Shown one piece after another: positions 1 through 6,883 of a stretch of 36,433 nucleotides of DNA. The DNA is from Sulfurovum sp. GTDB taxonomy: Bacteria; Campylobacterota; Campylobacteria; Campylobacterales; Sulfurovaceae. The position numbers were made by a program, and so were the translations under genes. Position 1 is the first letter of the stretch, and each line of letters opens with the position of its first letter. The notes under the pieces were generated by a model, which made no database searches, was not told where the DNA came from, and worked only from the letters and a program-made list of their open reading frames with translations. The stretch spans positions 1 through 36,433 of the forward strand of contig JADGDL010000021.1 in the NCBI GenBank assembly GCA_016744875.1, in the 5' to 3' direction.

Positions 1-1
1 T

Positions 2-790
2 AGTTATTCTATAAGTAAGAATGATTATATTGTAAACAAAGTGTATGAAACGTTGATAGATAACATTAAAAATGAAACAGTTGTTCCGTATTTTCAAGGG
101 ATATTCAATACCGATGACAGTACGGTTCCTTATAAGTTTGAAAGTCTTATGCGACTTGTAGACAGTGAAGGACGTATATTGTCTCCAGCAGTATTTATGG
201 ATAAATCTAAAGAATACCGCCTGTATACACAATTGATGTCGCAGATGATGGATAAAGTATTTGATGTGATGAAAAAATATGGTGTAGCTACAACGATAAA
301 TCTTTCTTATAGAGATATCAATCATACAGAACTTTGTGAGCGACTTATACGTAAAGTTAAAAAAGCAAAAATAGGAGATCTATTGACCGTTGAGATAGTA
401 GAGAGTGAGCAGATACAGGATATCGATATGGTTAATGAGTTTATATTTAGACTAAAAAAATGTGGTGTAAAAGTTGCTATTGATGACTTTGGAAGTGGGT
501 TTTCAAACTTTGACACGATTGTTAAACTCGATATTGATTATGTTAAACTGGATGGTTCATTGGTTTCTAATATACATGACATAAAATATAGAACCATACT
601 GGAAAACTTGGTTAAGATCTGTCAAGACCTGGGCATAAAAACTATCGCTGAATTTGTCTCTGATGAGAGTATTATGGAAGCGGCCAAAAGTATAGGGGTG
701 GATTATCTGCAAGGGTATCACCTTCATCAACCCCAAGAGTGGAACAGTGTCATGCAAACATTTGATGTGAAAGGAGATGAATATGCTTAG
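2..790 (+). CDS. EAL-domain c-di-GMP phosphodiesterase, 5' end cut by window edge
   Basis: The reading frame is open to the left edge, so this is the C-terminal part of a longer protein; the GTG at 41 is probably internal. What remains is almost one full EAL domain. The metal- and substrate-binding positions are all recognisable in order: ESLMR in place of EALLR, the Asn of TINLS, the Glu of VEIVES, the double Asp of AIDDFGSGFS, the Lys of DYVKLD, the Glu of TIAEF and the Gln of YLQGY. It is therefore likely to be catalytically competent and to hydrolyse c-di-GMP to pGpG in the cytoplasm. What precedes it (PAS, GGDEF or membrane sensor) lies outside the window. It overlaps the next gene by 8 nt, suggesting translational coupling with that degenerate GGDEF protein. 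Confidence 0.88.
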   Translation, partial: SYSISKNDYIVNKVYETLIDNIKNETVVPYFQGIFNTDDSTVPYKFESLMRLVDSEGRILSPAVFMDKSKEYRLYTQLMSQMMDKVFDVMKKYGVATTINLSYRDINHTELCERLIRKVKKAKIGDLLTVEIVESEQIQDIDMVNEFIFRLKKCGVKVAIDDFGSGFSNFDTIVKLDIDYVKLDGSLVSNIHDIKYRTILENLVKICQDLGIKTIAEFVSDESIMEAAKSIGVDYLQGYHLHQPQEWNSVMQTFDVKGDEYA

Positions 791-1322
791 TGAAAAAAAT
801 GGTATAGATAATATGACAGCGATACCTGAGCTTAAGTCTGAAATGAAGCTATTACGTCAAAATATGTTTTCTGATGATATTTCAAAAACTAAAAATAGAT
901 TATGGGTATTTAAAGATAAACTGAGTGACCATCATACCTTTAATGATTTTGGATATTTGGTCAGTATCAAAATTTCTGACTATGCTGCCATTCTTAAAGA
1001 GTATGACTCTAATGTTGGAAACAAACTCTTAAAGCAGGTTAGTGACTATATGATCGAGTATATGAAAGAGAATCATCTGAATTATGAGATCGTACGTTAT
1101 ATGGAAGACAACTTTTTAATATTTATCTATGGACTAAGTGAAGAAAAAGTAGAAGAGCATGTAGTCAATATGCAAAGTGGTATGTTGAACTACAAGTTCA
1201 AACAGCGTCATAAAGTATTTAATATGACATTTTATTTTTCAGTGATGCAGTACATCAAAAATGAATCATTTTCATCCGTACTCGATCAGTTGGATGAAAA
1301 GCTCTTTTTAAATAAGCTTTAA
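783..1322 (+). CDS. Degenerate GGDEF-like protein coupled to the EAL gene
   Basis: This is a soluble protein of about 179 residues. Its middle and C-terminal parts resemble the fold of a GGDEF domain: a hydrophobic strand (GYLVSIKISDY), a helix ending NKLLKQVSDYM, then RYMEDNFLIFIYG at the place where RYGGDEFLVLL would stand. The GGDEF signature is thus MEDNF, lacking the glycines needed for GTP binding, so diguanylate cyclase activity is unlikely; a regulatory or binding role is inferred. ATG 783 is preferred over ATG 777 because AAGGAG at 771-776 directly abuts 777 but is 6 nt from 783. Translation is coupled to the EAL gene by overlap. The assignment rests on pattern similarity by eye, so family membership is moderately sure. 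Confidence 0.7.
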   Translation: MLSEKNGIDNMTAIPELKSEMKLLRQNMFSDDISKTKNRLWVFKDKLSDHHTFNDFGYLVSIKISDYAAILKEYDSNVGNKLLKQVSDYMIEYMKENHLNYEIVRYMEDNFLIFIYGLSEEKVEEHVVNMQSGMLNYKFKQRHKVFNMTFYFSVMQYIKNESFSSVLDQLDEKLFLNKL

Positions 1323-1855
1323 AAGTCTTTTATCTTGGATTTCTGATCCCATGACTTTATAGTATAGTTTGAAATAGCGTAAGTGTATTCTTCCTGCTGG
1401 CGTATTACTTCGTCAGCGATCTCTTCCTCTGTCTTATCCCATCGGATGGTTACTGTCTGTTTGCCCCATCTCAGAGCTCTTCTTCGGTCACATCCCATAT
1501 AGATATCTATTTTCTTTGTCCAGCGTTTATTCATTTTATCAAGTACTGTGTAGTTATGTTTATATCCGTCTATGCGGACTTTAGCACCATTGGTAAGGCC
1601 TAATGCCAAGAGATCTCTGGAAACAGCGATAGACTTGACGCTTGGTTTGAGTCTGTTATTCCATGCAGCGAGGTAGGGTGTACGGTCAGTTTGACAGACA
1701 GTTGAAGTATAGGCAGTAGCTGTCACTTTTAAAACATGTTGTCTTTCGATAGGTTTTTTATCTTTAACATTAAGTGTGTGTAGGTCTGGAGTACTACAGG
1801 CTGAAAAAATAAATAAGAAGAAAATAAAAAGAGTGTAGTGCGTGTAATTTTTCAT
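1319..1855 (-). CDS. 3D-domain lipoprotein (RlpA/MltA-like double-psi barrel)
   Basis: 178 residues beginning with an export signal that ends FSACS, a plausible lipobox (Cys about residue 20), so probably a lipoprotein. The rest matches the 3D domain found in MltA, YuiC and related cell-wall proteins: VTATAYTS, then IAVSRDLLALGLTNGAKVRI, then TVLDKMNKRWTKKIDIYMG, with the conserved Asp residues of the 3D motif, and a closing WGKQTVTIRW strand. Such domains act on or bind peptidoglycan glycan strands; the exact activity cannot be told from sequence. A charged C-terminal tail of about 35 residues follows. It is convergent with the degenerate GGDEF gene (4-nt overlap of ends) and divergent from the HD-GYP gene, so it looks like a single-gene unit. 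Confidence 0.75.
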   Translation of the reverse strand: MKNYTHYTLFIFFLFIFSACSTPDLHTLNVKDKKPIERQHVLKVTATAYTSTVCQTDRTPYLAAWNNRLKPSVKSIAVSRDLLALGLTNGAKVRIDGYKHNYTVLDKMNKRWTKKIDIYMGCDRRRALRWGKQTVTIRWDKTEEEIADEVIRQQEEYTYAISNYTIKSWDQKSKIKDF

Positions 1856-1987
1856 AAGATACTTTTATAAATATTTTTTTTCTGGGTGAGATTATATAAA
1901 AAAATAGTTAATAGTAAGTTATAGTCTAAAGATATAATTATATATCTACTGTAACCCCTTGTCTTATCGAGCATAAAAGTGTAATAT

Positions 1988-1993
1988 TATAGT
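1988..1993 (+). promoter_or_regulatory. Candidate -10 box for the HD-GYP gene
   Basis: TATAGT 39 nt before the ATG at 2032, in a very AT-rich stretch, predicts a start of transcription near 2000. No good -35 lies 16-18 nt upstream, as is usual for the primary sigma factor of Campylobacterota. The ribosome binding site AAAGGA at 2019-2024 fits the 2032 start. Confidence 0.4.
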
Positions 1994-2031
1994 ATTAGAC
2001 AAAGTATTGAGACAATCTAAAGGAATAGAAC

Positions 2032-3456
2032 ATGCAGTATAAAGTTAGTGATTTATTAAATATGAAAGTGCGTCTTTTTTTGGTTGTAATATCTTTATCT
2101 TCTCTACTTTTTTTACAGACTTACTGTACAAATATTTGCCAATTTATTGATGGCCTTAAACCCGACCAACTTCTTAGGAATTTAGGGTTTATTTTTATTT
2201 TACATCTAGTATACAGAGAGCTGTTATATTTTGGATTTTCAAATTCATGGAAGAATGTTTCTCTTCCCCGGCAGGCGTACTACCTTTCTATGATCTCTTG
2301 GGTCCTTGCGGGTATTAGTGCCTTCATACTACATGCAAGTTTATATCCTGATTTCCCAATGGGCAGTCACCTGAAACTTTTTACCTCTTATATTATCTTA
2401 GGTGCTGGTATTTTGTCGCAGCTTGAGTATATACTCTTTGAAATGAGTTATAAAAAGATCGCAATTGAAAAACAATATACGATTTTTAATGAAAAACTCT
2501 CCCAAAGGATACTTGAGACATTCTTGATCTTTACTCTAGCACCTATTATAACTTTGATTCTAATCATCGGGAGATATAGCTTTGAAGGGGTCATAGATAA
2601 ACATGTATCAATGGAGATACTCTATATGAGTACTATTATGTTGGTAGCTGCCATTACACTGGCAATAGTATTTAGAAATGCATTAAAAAAAGATACTAAG
2701 ATCATTATAGAAAATTTGCAAAATATTGAAGATGGAAATTATAGAAAAACTCAGACTATCAACAGACCAGATGAACTTGGGGAGATCTCTTATAGTATCA
2801 AAGATATGGCGAGTTCTATAGAAGAAGGAATTGAGCAGGTCGAATCTTTAAACGAAGAGATCATTAATACCCAAAAAGAGATCATCTATACCATGGGAGA
2901 GATAGCTGAAACTCGAAGTAAAGAGACGGGGAATCATGTAAAAAGAGTTGCTGAGTACTCTAAGATCCTTGCACTTAAGTCTGGACTGGGAGAAAATGAA
3001 GCTGAGATGTTAAAATTGGCTTCACCGATGCATGATATAGGAAAAGTAGGCATACCTGATAACATTTTAAATAAACCGGACAAATTAACAGCAGATGAGT
3101 TTGAGATAATGAAAACACATGCATCTCTAGGATATGAGATGCTAAAACATTCAAATAAGAAGATCCTTCAAGCTGCAGCTATCGTTTCTAAAGAGCATCA
3201 TGAAAAGTACAATGGTGAAGGATATCCGAATGGTTTAAAAGGAGATGAAATCCATATATATGCCAGGATAACAGCAGTAGCAGATGTATTTGATGCACTT
3301 GGAAGTGACAGAGTGTATAAGAAAAAATGGGATGATAAAGATATCTTTGAATACTTAAAAAAAGAAAGTGGGGAGAGTTTTGACCCTAAACTCATCGATA
3401 TATTTTTTGAAAATATCGATGAGATCTTGTCATTTCGAGATGAACATCAAGATTAG
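2032..3456 (+). CDS. Membrane HD-GYP c-di-GMP phosphodiesterase
   Basis: 474 residues. About six hydrophobic segments (roughly residues 12-30, 50-67, 86-104, 117-135, 163-181 and 197-214) form an integral membrane sensor of no recognised family. A HAMP-like linker follows (NLQNIEDGNYRKTQ, then RPDELGEISYSIKDM, about 228-262), then a coiled-coil connector and a complete HD-GYP domain from about 290. The catalytic elements are present: MHDIGKVGIPD (HD at 334-335), THASLGYEML, SKEHHEKYNGEGYP (GYP at 397-399), and ARITAVADVFDAL. It should hydrolyse c-di-GMP in response to a membrane or periplasmic signal. Start at 2032 is supported by AAAGGA 7 nt upstream. It stands alone, with convergent arsB downstream. 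Confidence 0.93.
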   Translation: MQYKVSDLLNMKVRLFLVVISLSSLLFLQTYCTNICQFIDGLKPDQLLRNLGFIFILHLVYRELLYFGFSNSWKNVSLPRQAYYLSMISWVLAGISAFILHASLYPDFPMGSHLKLFTSYIILGAGILSQLEYILFEMSYKKIAIEKQYTIFNEKLSQRILETFLIFTLAPIITLILIIGRYSFEGVIDKHVSMEILYMSTIMLVAAITLAIVFRNALKKDTKIIIENLQNIEDGNYRKTQTINRPDELGEISYSIKDMASSIEEGIEQVESLNEEIINTQKEIIYTMGEIAETRSKETGNHVKRVAEYSKILALKSGLGENEAEMLKLASPMHDIGKVGIPDNILNKPDKLTADEFEIMKTHASLGYEMLKHSNKKILQAAAIVSKEHHEKYNGEGYPNGLKGDEIHIYARITAVADVFDALGSDRVYKKKWDDKDIFEYLKKESGESFDPKLIDIFFENIDEILSFRDEHQD

Positions 3457-3488
3457 TATGGACTAATATTTTTAAATCTTTTTTATAT

Positions 3489-4751
3489 TTAGATAAGCCC
3501 CAATAGTGCAAATAGCAGTACAGGAGGTGTAATAACCAGTCCGACCTTCATATACTCACCCCAACCGATCTTAACACCTTTTTGAGCAAGAACATGAAGC
3601 CATAGTAGGGTAGCTAGCGAGCCGATAGGCGTCATTTTAGGACCTAGGTTAGATCCTAGTATGTTTGCATAGACAAGTGCTTCATTTCCTACATATCCTA
3701 CTTGGTCGATGGCAATATCCATGACCATGATGGTAGGCATGTTATTCATGATAGAACTAAGTCCTGCCGCGAGGAAACCTGTACCTATAATAGCGATGGC
3801 TTCACCTTGGGCTTGAAGCGCTATGATCCACGATGCAACTGTATCTGTGAGTCCAGCATTTTTAAGTCCATAGACAACCACATAAAGACCTATAGAGAAC
3901 CAAACAACTTGCCATGGTGCAGACTTTATGGTCTCCATAGGTTTTACAGCTTTATGATGGTTAGCAAGTGCCAGAAAGATCAAAGCTCCACCAAGTGCAA
4001 ATAGTGACACGGGTAAATTAAAATAGTCACCTACAAAGTATCCGACCATTAAGAGTCCTAAGAACCACCAGCTAAGTTTGAACATGGTCATATTTTTTAT
4101 AACAGATTCAGGTGTAGCAAGATTTTCAACATCAAGGTGTTTAGGTATATCTTTTCTGAAATAGATCCAGAGTACCACAAGTGATGCGATGATAGCCATT
4201 AGGTTAGGCAAGAACATATTTTTTGCATACTCCCAGAAACCTATATCAAAATAACCCGCAGTGACGATGTTGGTAAGATTTGAAATGACCAGTGGGCTGG
4301 AAGCACTGTCACCTATAAATCCACCTGCCATAAGAAAAGCAAAGATGGCTAAAGGTTTCATGTTCAAGTGTTTCATTTTTGCTAGGAGAATAGGAGTAAG
4401 GATAAGTGCTGCACCGTCATTGGCAAAGAATGCTGCAACCAATGCACCTAAGAGTAAGATGTAGACAAAAAGCAGGTTACCATTACCACCGCTGAGTTTT
4501 GCCATTTTTAGTGCGGCCCATTCAAAAAAGCCTATCTCATCCAGAACAAGTGAAAGGATAATGATACCTATAAAAGCAAGCGTAGCATCCCATACGATAT
4601 CTGTTACGGTAATAACATCATCAAAACTCACCACACCAAGTATAAGAGCAACAACTGCACCAATGATAGCAGTAGTACCTATCTGAAGCCCTTTAGGTTG
4701 CCAAATAATGAAGACAAGAGTTACAATGAAGAGGGCAGAAGCTAAGAGCAT
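3489..4751 (-). CDS. arsB: Arsenite efflux pump ArsB
   Basis: 420 residues, nearly all hydrophobic, with about eleven to twelve membrane segments. It has the ArsB/NhaD (ion transporter superfamily) features: AAFFANDGAALILTPILLAK near residue 110, GGFIGDSASSPLVISNLTNIV, and a late SSIMNNMPTIMVMDIAI plus LGSNLGPKMTPIGSLATLLW. The length equals that of classical ArsB. It exports arsenite (and antimonite) driven by the proton motive force; no arsA ATPase is seen here. It is the last gene of the arsC unit, overlapping the preceding 89-aa gene by 10 nt, so it is translationally coupled. It is distinct from the ACR3 family, whose motifs are absent. Confidence 0.93.
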   Translation of the reverse strand: MLLASALFIVTLVFIIWQPKGLQIGTTAIIGAVVALILGVVSFDDVITVTDIVWDATLAFIGIIILSLVLDEIGFFEWAALKMAKLSGGNGNLLFVYILLLGALVAAFFANDGAALILTPILLAKMKHLNMKPLAIFAFLMAGGFIGDSASSPLVISNLTNIVTAGYFDIGFWEYAKNMFLPNLMAIIASLVVLWIYFRKDIPKHLDVENLATPESVIKNMTMFKLSWWFLGLLMVGYFVGDYFNLPVSLFALGGALIFLALANHHKAVKPMETIKSAPWQVVWFSIGLYVVVYGLKNAGLTDTVASWIIALQAQGEAIAIIGTGFLAAGLSSIMNNMPTIMVMDIAIDQVGYVGNEALVYANILGSNLGPKMTPIGSLATLLWLHVLAQKGVKIGWGEYMKVGLVITPPVLLFALLGLI

Positions 4752-5011
4752 GGGTTCTCATTAATTACTTTAGATTTAGCCAGTGCAGACTCAATTTCTT
4801 CTTGACTGACATCTCCGGTAAGATCAAGATTAACATCGCCATCTATACCTGAGACTTTCATGTCTGTGATCTTCTGTTTTGTTTCATCTGACATACACTC
4901 ACACTGTCCAGTTGCACAATTCTCTACCATCTTTACAATATTTTGTTTTTCTACTGATCCAGAAAAGGCTATCTTAATACCTTTATCTGTTTTAAATACG
5001 TTTTTGTTCAT
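4742..5011 (-). CDS. 89-aa Cys-cluster protein of the ars operon, candidate As(III)-binding protein
   Basis: I do not recognise this as a named family. It lies between arsC (3-nt gap) and arsB (10-nt overlap), with a good ribosome binding site (AGGATAAG) before ATG. The order of predicted elements is strand (GIKIAFSGSV), helix (EKQNIVKMVENC), strand pair (ITDMKVSGIDGDVNLDLTG) and helix (SQEEIESALAKS), resembling a small ferredoxin-like or HMA-type alpha-beta fold. Cys32, Cys37 and Cys39 cluster in NCATGQCECMS at the end of the first helix; Cys88 lies near the C-terminus. Three close thiols are the usual ligand set for trivalent arsenic, as in ArsD, to which it shows no obvious sequence likeness. 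A metallochaperone handing As(III) to ArsB is inferred, not shown. Confidence 0.75.
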   Translation of the reverse strand: MNKNVFKTDKGIKIAFSGSVEKQNIVKMVENCATGQCECMSDETKQKITDMKVSGIDGDVNLDLTGDVSQEEIESALAKSKVINENPCS

Positions 5012-5014
5012 TTC

Positions 5015-5416
5015 TTATCCTAGTGTTTCTACTATTTTTGGAAGTAGTATCTCTTCTATCTCTTTGTATGTCTCTTCAAATGCCTCAAACCCTTTACCAT
5101 CTGGGTCTTCAAATCCTACATATATGGTTTTAACCGGTTTTGGAAACATCGGGCAAGTCTCTTGTGCATGACCACACACCGTGACCACTAGATCATAATC
5201 GTTATCTATAACAGTATCGAGTGTTTTAGAGTGGTAAGACTCGTTCCATATCCCTTTTTGTTTTAAAAGGCTCTTAGCATTTTCGTTTACACGTCCTGAA
5301 GCTTTAACACCTGAACTCTCAGCACTGATGCCTTCAAGTTTAGCATTGATGAGTGCTTCTGCGATGATACTTCGGCATGAGTTTCCTGTACAGAGTATAA
5401 GTACTTTTTTATCCAT
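5015..5416 (-). CDS. arsC: Thioredoxin-coupled arsenate reductase ArsC
   Basis: 133 residues of the low-molecular-weight tyrosine phosphatase fold. The anion loop CTGNSCRS carries Cys9 and Arg15, and the second redox region VCGHAQETCPMFP carries Cys81 and Cys88, the cysteines that shuttle the disulfide in thioredoxin-linked ArsC of the Bacillus/Staphylococcus type. The late DPDGKG segment supplies the general-acid Asp. It reduces arsenate to arsenite for export by the downstream ArsB. First gene of a three-gene unit. AAGGT at 5425-5429 lies 8 nt before the ATG, and the promoter with its ArsR operator is described separately (5449-5497). Confidence 0.94.
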   Translation of the reverse strand: MDKKVLILCTGNSCRSIIAEALINAKLEGISAESSGVKASGRVNENAKSLLKQKGIWNESYHSKTLDTVIDNDYDLVVTVCGHAQETCPMFPKPVKTIYVGFEDPDGKGFEAFEETYKEIEEILLPKIVETLG

Positions 5417-5448
5417 AGTGATCTACCTTATTTTATTATGTAGATTGA

Positions 5449-5477
5449 ATTGTAGCGTAATAATATTTATATATCAA
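5449..5477 (-). promoter_or_regulatory. arsC promoter, -35/-10 with 17-nt spacer
   Basis: Read on the minus strand, TTGATA (5477-5472), a 17-nt spacer, then TACAAT (5454-5449) form a good primary-sigma promoter with transcription start near 5442, giving a leader of about 26 nt before the arsC ATG. The last bases of the spacer plus the -10 (TTACGCTACAAT) nearly match the arsR promoter (TTACGCTACACT), so the two promoters look like copies of one module. The -35 sits within the operator palindrome. Confidence 0.7.
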
Positions 5478-5497
5478 GATATCTTGATATATAAATA
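5464..5497 (-). promoter_or_regulatory. ArsR operator, 34-bp perfect palindrome upstream of arsC
   Basis: A perfect inverted repeat centred between 5480 and 5481 contains ATCAA-GATATC-TTGAT. This is the ATCAA-N6-TTGAT pattern I recall for ArsR binding sites (for example in cyanobacterial arsBHC control). It overlaps the -35 of the arsC promoter, so bound ArsR would block RNA polymerase. The arms extend through AT-only sequence well beyond the core. Confidence 0.75.
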
Positions 5498-5544
5498 AAT
5501 GAATTATGAGTAGAGATAATTAGATAACTTAATATTATTTAATT

Positions 5545-6396
5545 TTAACCTTTTATCTTCTTAATACTCATCATGGTAGCCACAGCTATAGCACCAATAA
5601 TTGCACCAACCATAAGATCACCAAAGAGAAATGGAATGTTATGTACAAGTTCATGTATCATGTGGGAGTTGTGTACAAAGATACCACCTGCTACAAGAAG
5701 CATAGCTATCGTACCTATGATAGTGAGTGCCTTGATGACTTTGGGTAGGGCACGTACGAAAAACTCACCGAGGCTACTTTCTCCACCATTCATAGCGATG
5801 AGTTTGTACCCAAAGTCATCCATACGTACAATCAAAGCAACGATACCGTAGACACCTACAGTAGCGATAAGTGCTACAAATGATACTGCGGCTATTTGTA
5901 CTACCATAGGTTCTTTCGACACGGTACTAAGTGCGATGATGATGATCTCTATAGAGAGTATGAAGTCTGTGATAATGGCAGACTTGATTTTAGCCTTTTC
6001 TTCAGCAAGTACTTCTTCTTTACTCTTTTGCTCTAGGTTTTCTAGAGGTTTTCTCTCATGACGATGAAAGAAGTACTCATATATTTTTTCCATACCCTCA
6101 TAGGCTAAATAAATTCCACCTATCATAAGTATGGGAATTATGATCCATGGTGCAAAGGCACTAAGTAAAAAAGCAAAAGGAAGGATGATAACTTTATTGA
6201 TAAAGGAGCCTTTTGTAATGGCCCACAGTACTGGAAGTTCACGTGAAGAGGTAAAGCCTGAAGCCTTCTCCGCATTCACGGCAAGGTCATCCCCAAGAAT
6301 TCCTGCCGTTTTTTTAGTTGCTACCTTACTCATGGTTGCTACATCATCCATAAGTACTGAAATATCATCCAATAGCGTTAAAAGTCCTGCTGCCAT
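5545..6396 (-). CDS. DUF808 family membrane protein (YedI-like)
   Basis: 283 residues. The N-terminus (MAAGLLTLLDDISVLMDDVA, then KKTAGILGDDLAVNAEKASGF) and the segment ELPVLWAITKGSFINKVIILP are typical of the DUF808/YedI family, inner-membrane proteins with several membrane segments and no established biochemical function. A charged cytoplasmic loop lies around residues 110-135 (RHERKPLENLEQKSKEE). AAAGGATA lies 6 nt before the ATG. It follows arsR on the same strand after 56 nt with no clear terminator between, so it is probably in the ArsR-controlled transcript, linking it by context to metalloid stress. Family call is confident; any arsenic role is inference. Confidence 0.87.
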   Translation of the reverse strand: MAAGLLTLLDDISVLMDDVATMSKVATKKTAGILGDDLAVNAEKASGFTSSRELPVLWAITKGSFINKVIILPFAFLLSAFAPWIIIPILMIGGIYLAYEGMEKIYEYFFHRHERKPLENLEQKSKEEVLAEEKAKIKSAIITDFILSIEIIIIALSTVSKEPMVVQIAAVSFVALIATVGVYGIVALIVRMDDFGYKLIAMNGGESSLGEFFVRALPKVIKALTIIGTIAMLLVAGGIFVHNSHMIHELVHNIPFLFGDLMVGAIIGAIAVATMMSIKKIKG

Positions 6397-6452
6397 ATTT
6401 ATCCTTTTTTTAATGCTATTTTAGCACTTAGATTTTAAAGTAGGTGAGTTAA

Positions 6453-6761
6453 TTAACTTTTACATCCAGAAGACAGTTCAGGTAGATCCATCTCTAAGTA
6501 AGATATCTCTTTTAAAACATCTTGACGAAACTTATCAAGAGGGGAACGAATGGAATAGTATGCCCAGCGTCCTTTTCGCTCAACACGTAAAAAGCCTGCT
6601 TCTTTGAGGATCTTGAGGTGTCTTGATATACGGGACTGTATCATACCAAAGGCTGATTCTATATCGCAGACACAAACTGCACCATTTTCATCTATGAATC
6701 TTAGTATAGTAAGCCTTGTTTCATCATTTATCGCACCGATAGTTTGTAAAAATGTGTTCAT
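6453..6761 (-). CDS. arsR: ArsR-family arsenic-responsive repressor
   Basis: 102 residues from the ATG at 6761. A winged-helix fold is clear: LQTIGAINDETRLTILRFI, recognition region SRISRHLKILKEAGFLRVERKGRWAYYSI. The sensor motif AVCVCDIESAF holds Cys30 and Cys32, matching the ELCVCDL motif where As(III)/Sb(III) bind in classical ArsR. Metalloid binding should release it from DNA. A TTG at 6788 would add nine residues, but the -10 box (6768-6773) falls inside that extension, so ATG 6761 is preferred; transcription would then start at or next to the ATG, giving a leaderless mRNA. The C-terminal SSGCKS offers one more Cys. Autoregulation is expected from its operator. Confidence 0.92.
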   Translation of the reverse strand: MNTFLQTIGAINDETRLTILRFIDENGAVCVCDIESAFGMIQSRISRHLKILKEAGFLRVERKGRWAYYSIRSPLDKFRQDVLKEISYLEMDLPELSSGCKS

Positions 6762-6767
6762 AAATGT

Positions 6768-6796
6768 AGTGTAGCGTAAAACGAACAATGTATCAA
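6768..6796 (-). promoter_or_regulatory. arsR promoter, leaderless
   Basis: On the minus strand, TTGATA (6796-6791), a 17-nt spacer and TACACT (6773-6768) mirror the arsC promoter in spacing and in the bases around the -10. Only six bases separate the -10 from the arsR ATG, and no ribosome binding site fits there, so the transcript is predicted to begin at the start codon. Confidence 0.65.
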
Positions 6797-6807
6797 GATA
6801 TATTGAT
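6792..6807 (-). promoter_or_regulatory. ArsR operator upstream of arsR
   Basis: ATCAA-GATATA-TTGAT matches the ATCAA-N6-TTGAT pattern and shares its half-sites with the palindrome before arsC, though the centre and flanks are less symmetric. It overlaps the -35 of the arsR promoter, consistent with autorepression. It also lies about 77 nt before the divergent 922-aa gene and might influence it. Confidence 0.7.
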
Positions 6808-6883
6808 TTACTTTGTATAGTTTTGTCTCTATGTTTAACTATAAGTTAGATACTATTTTCTTAATTTTATCTAAAGGTTATCA

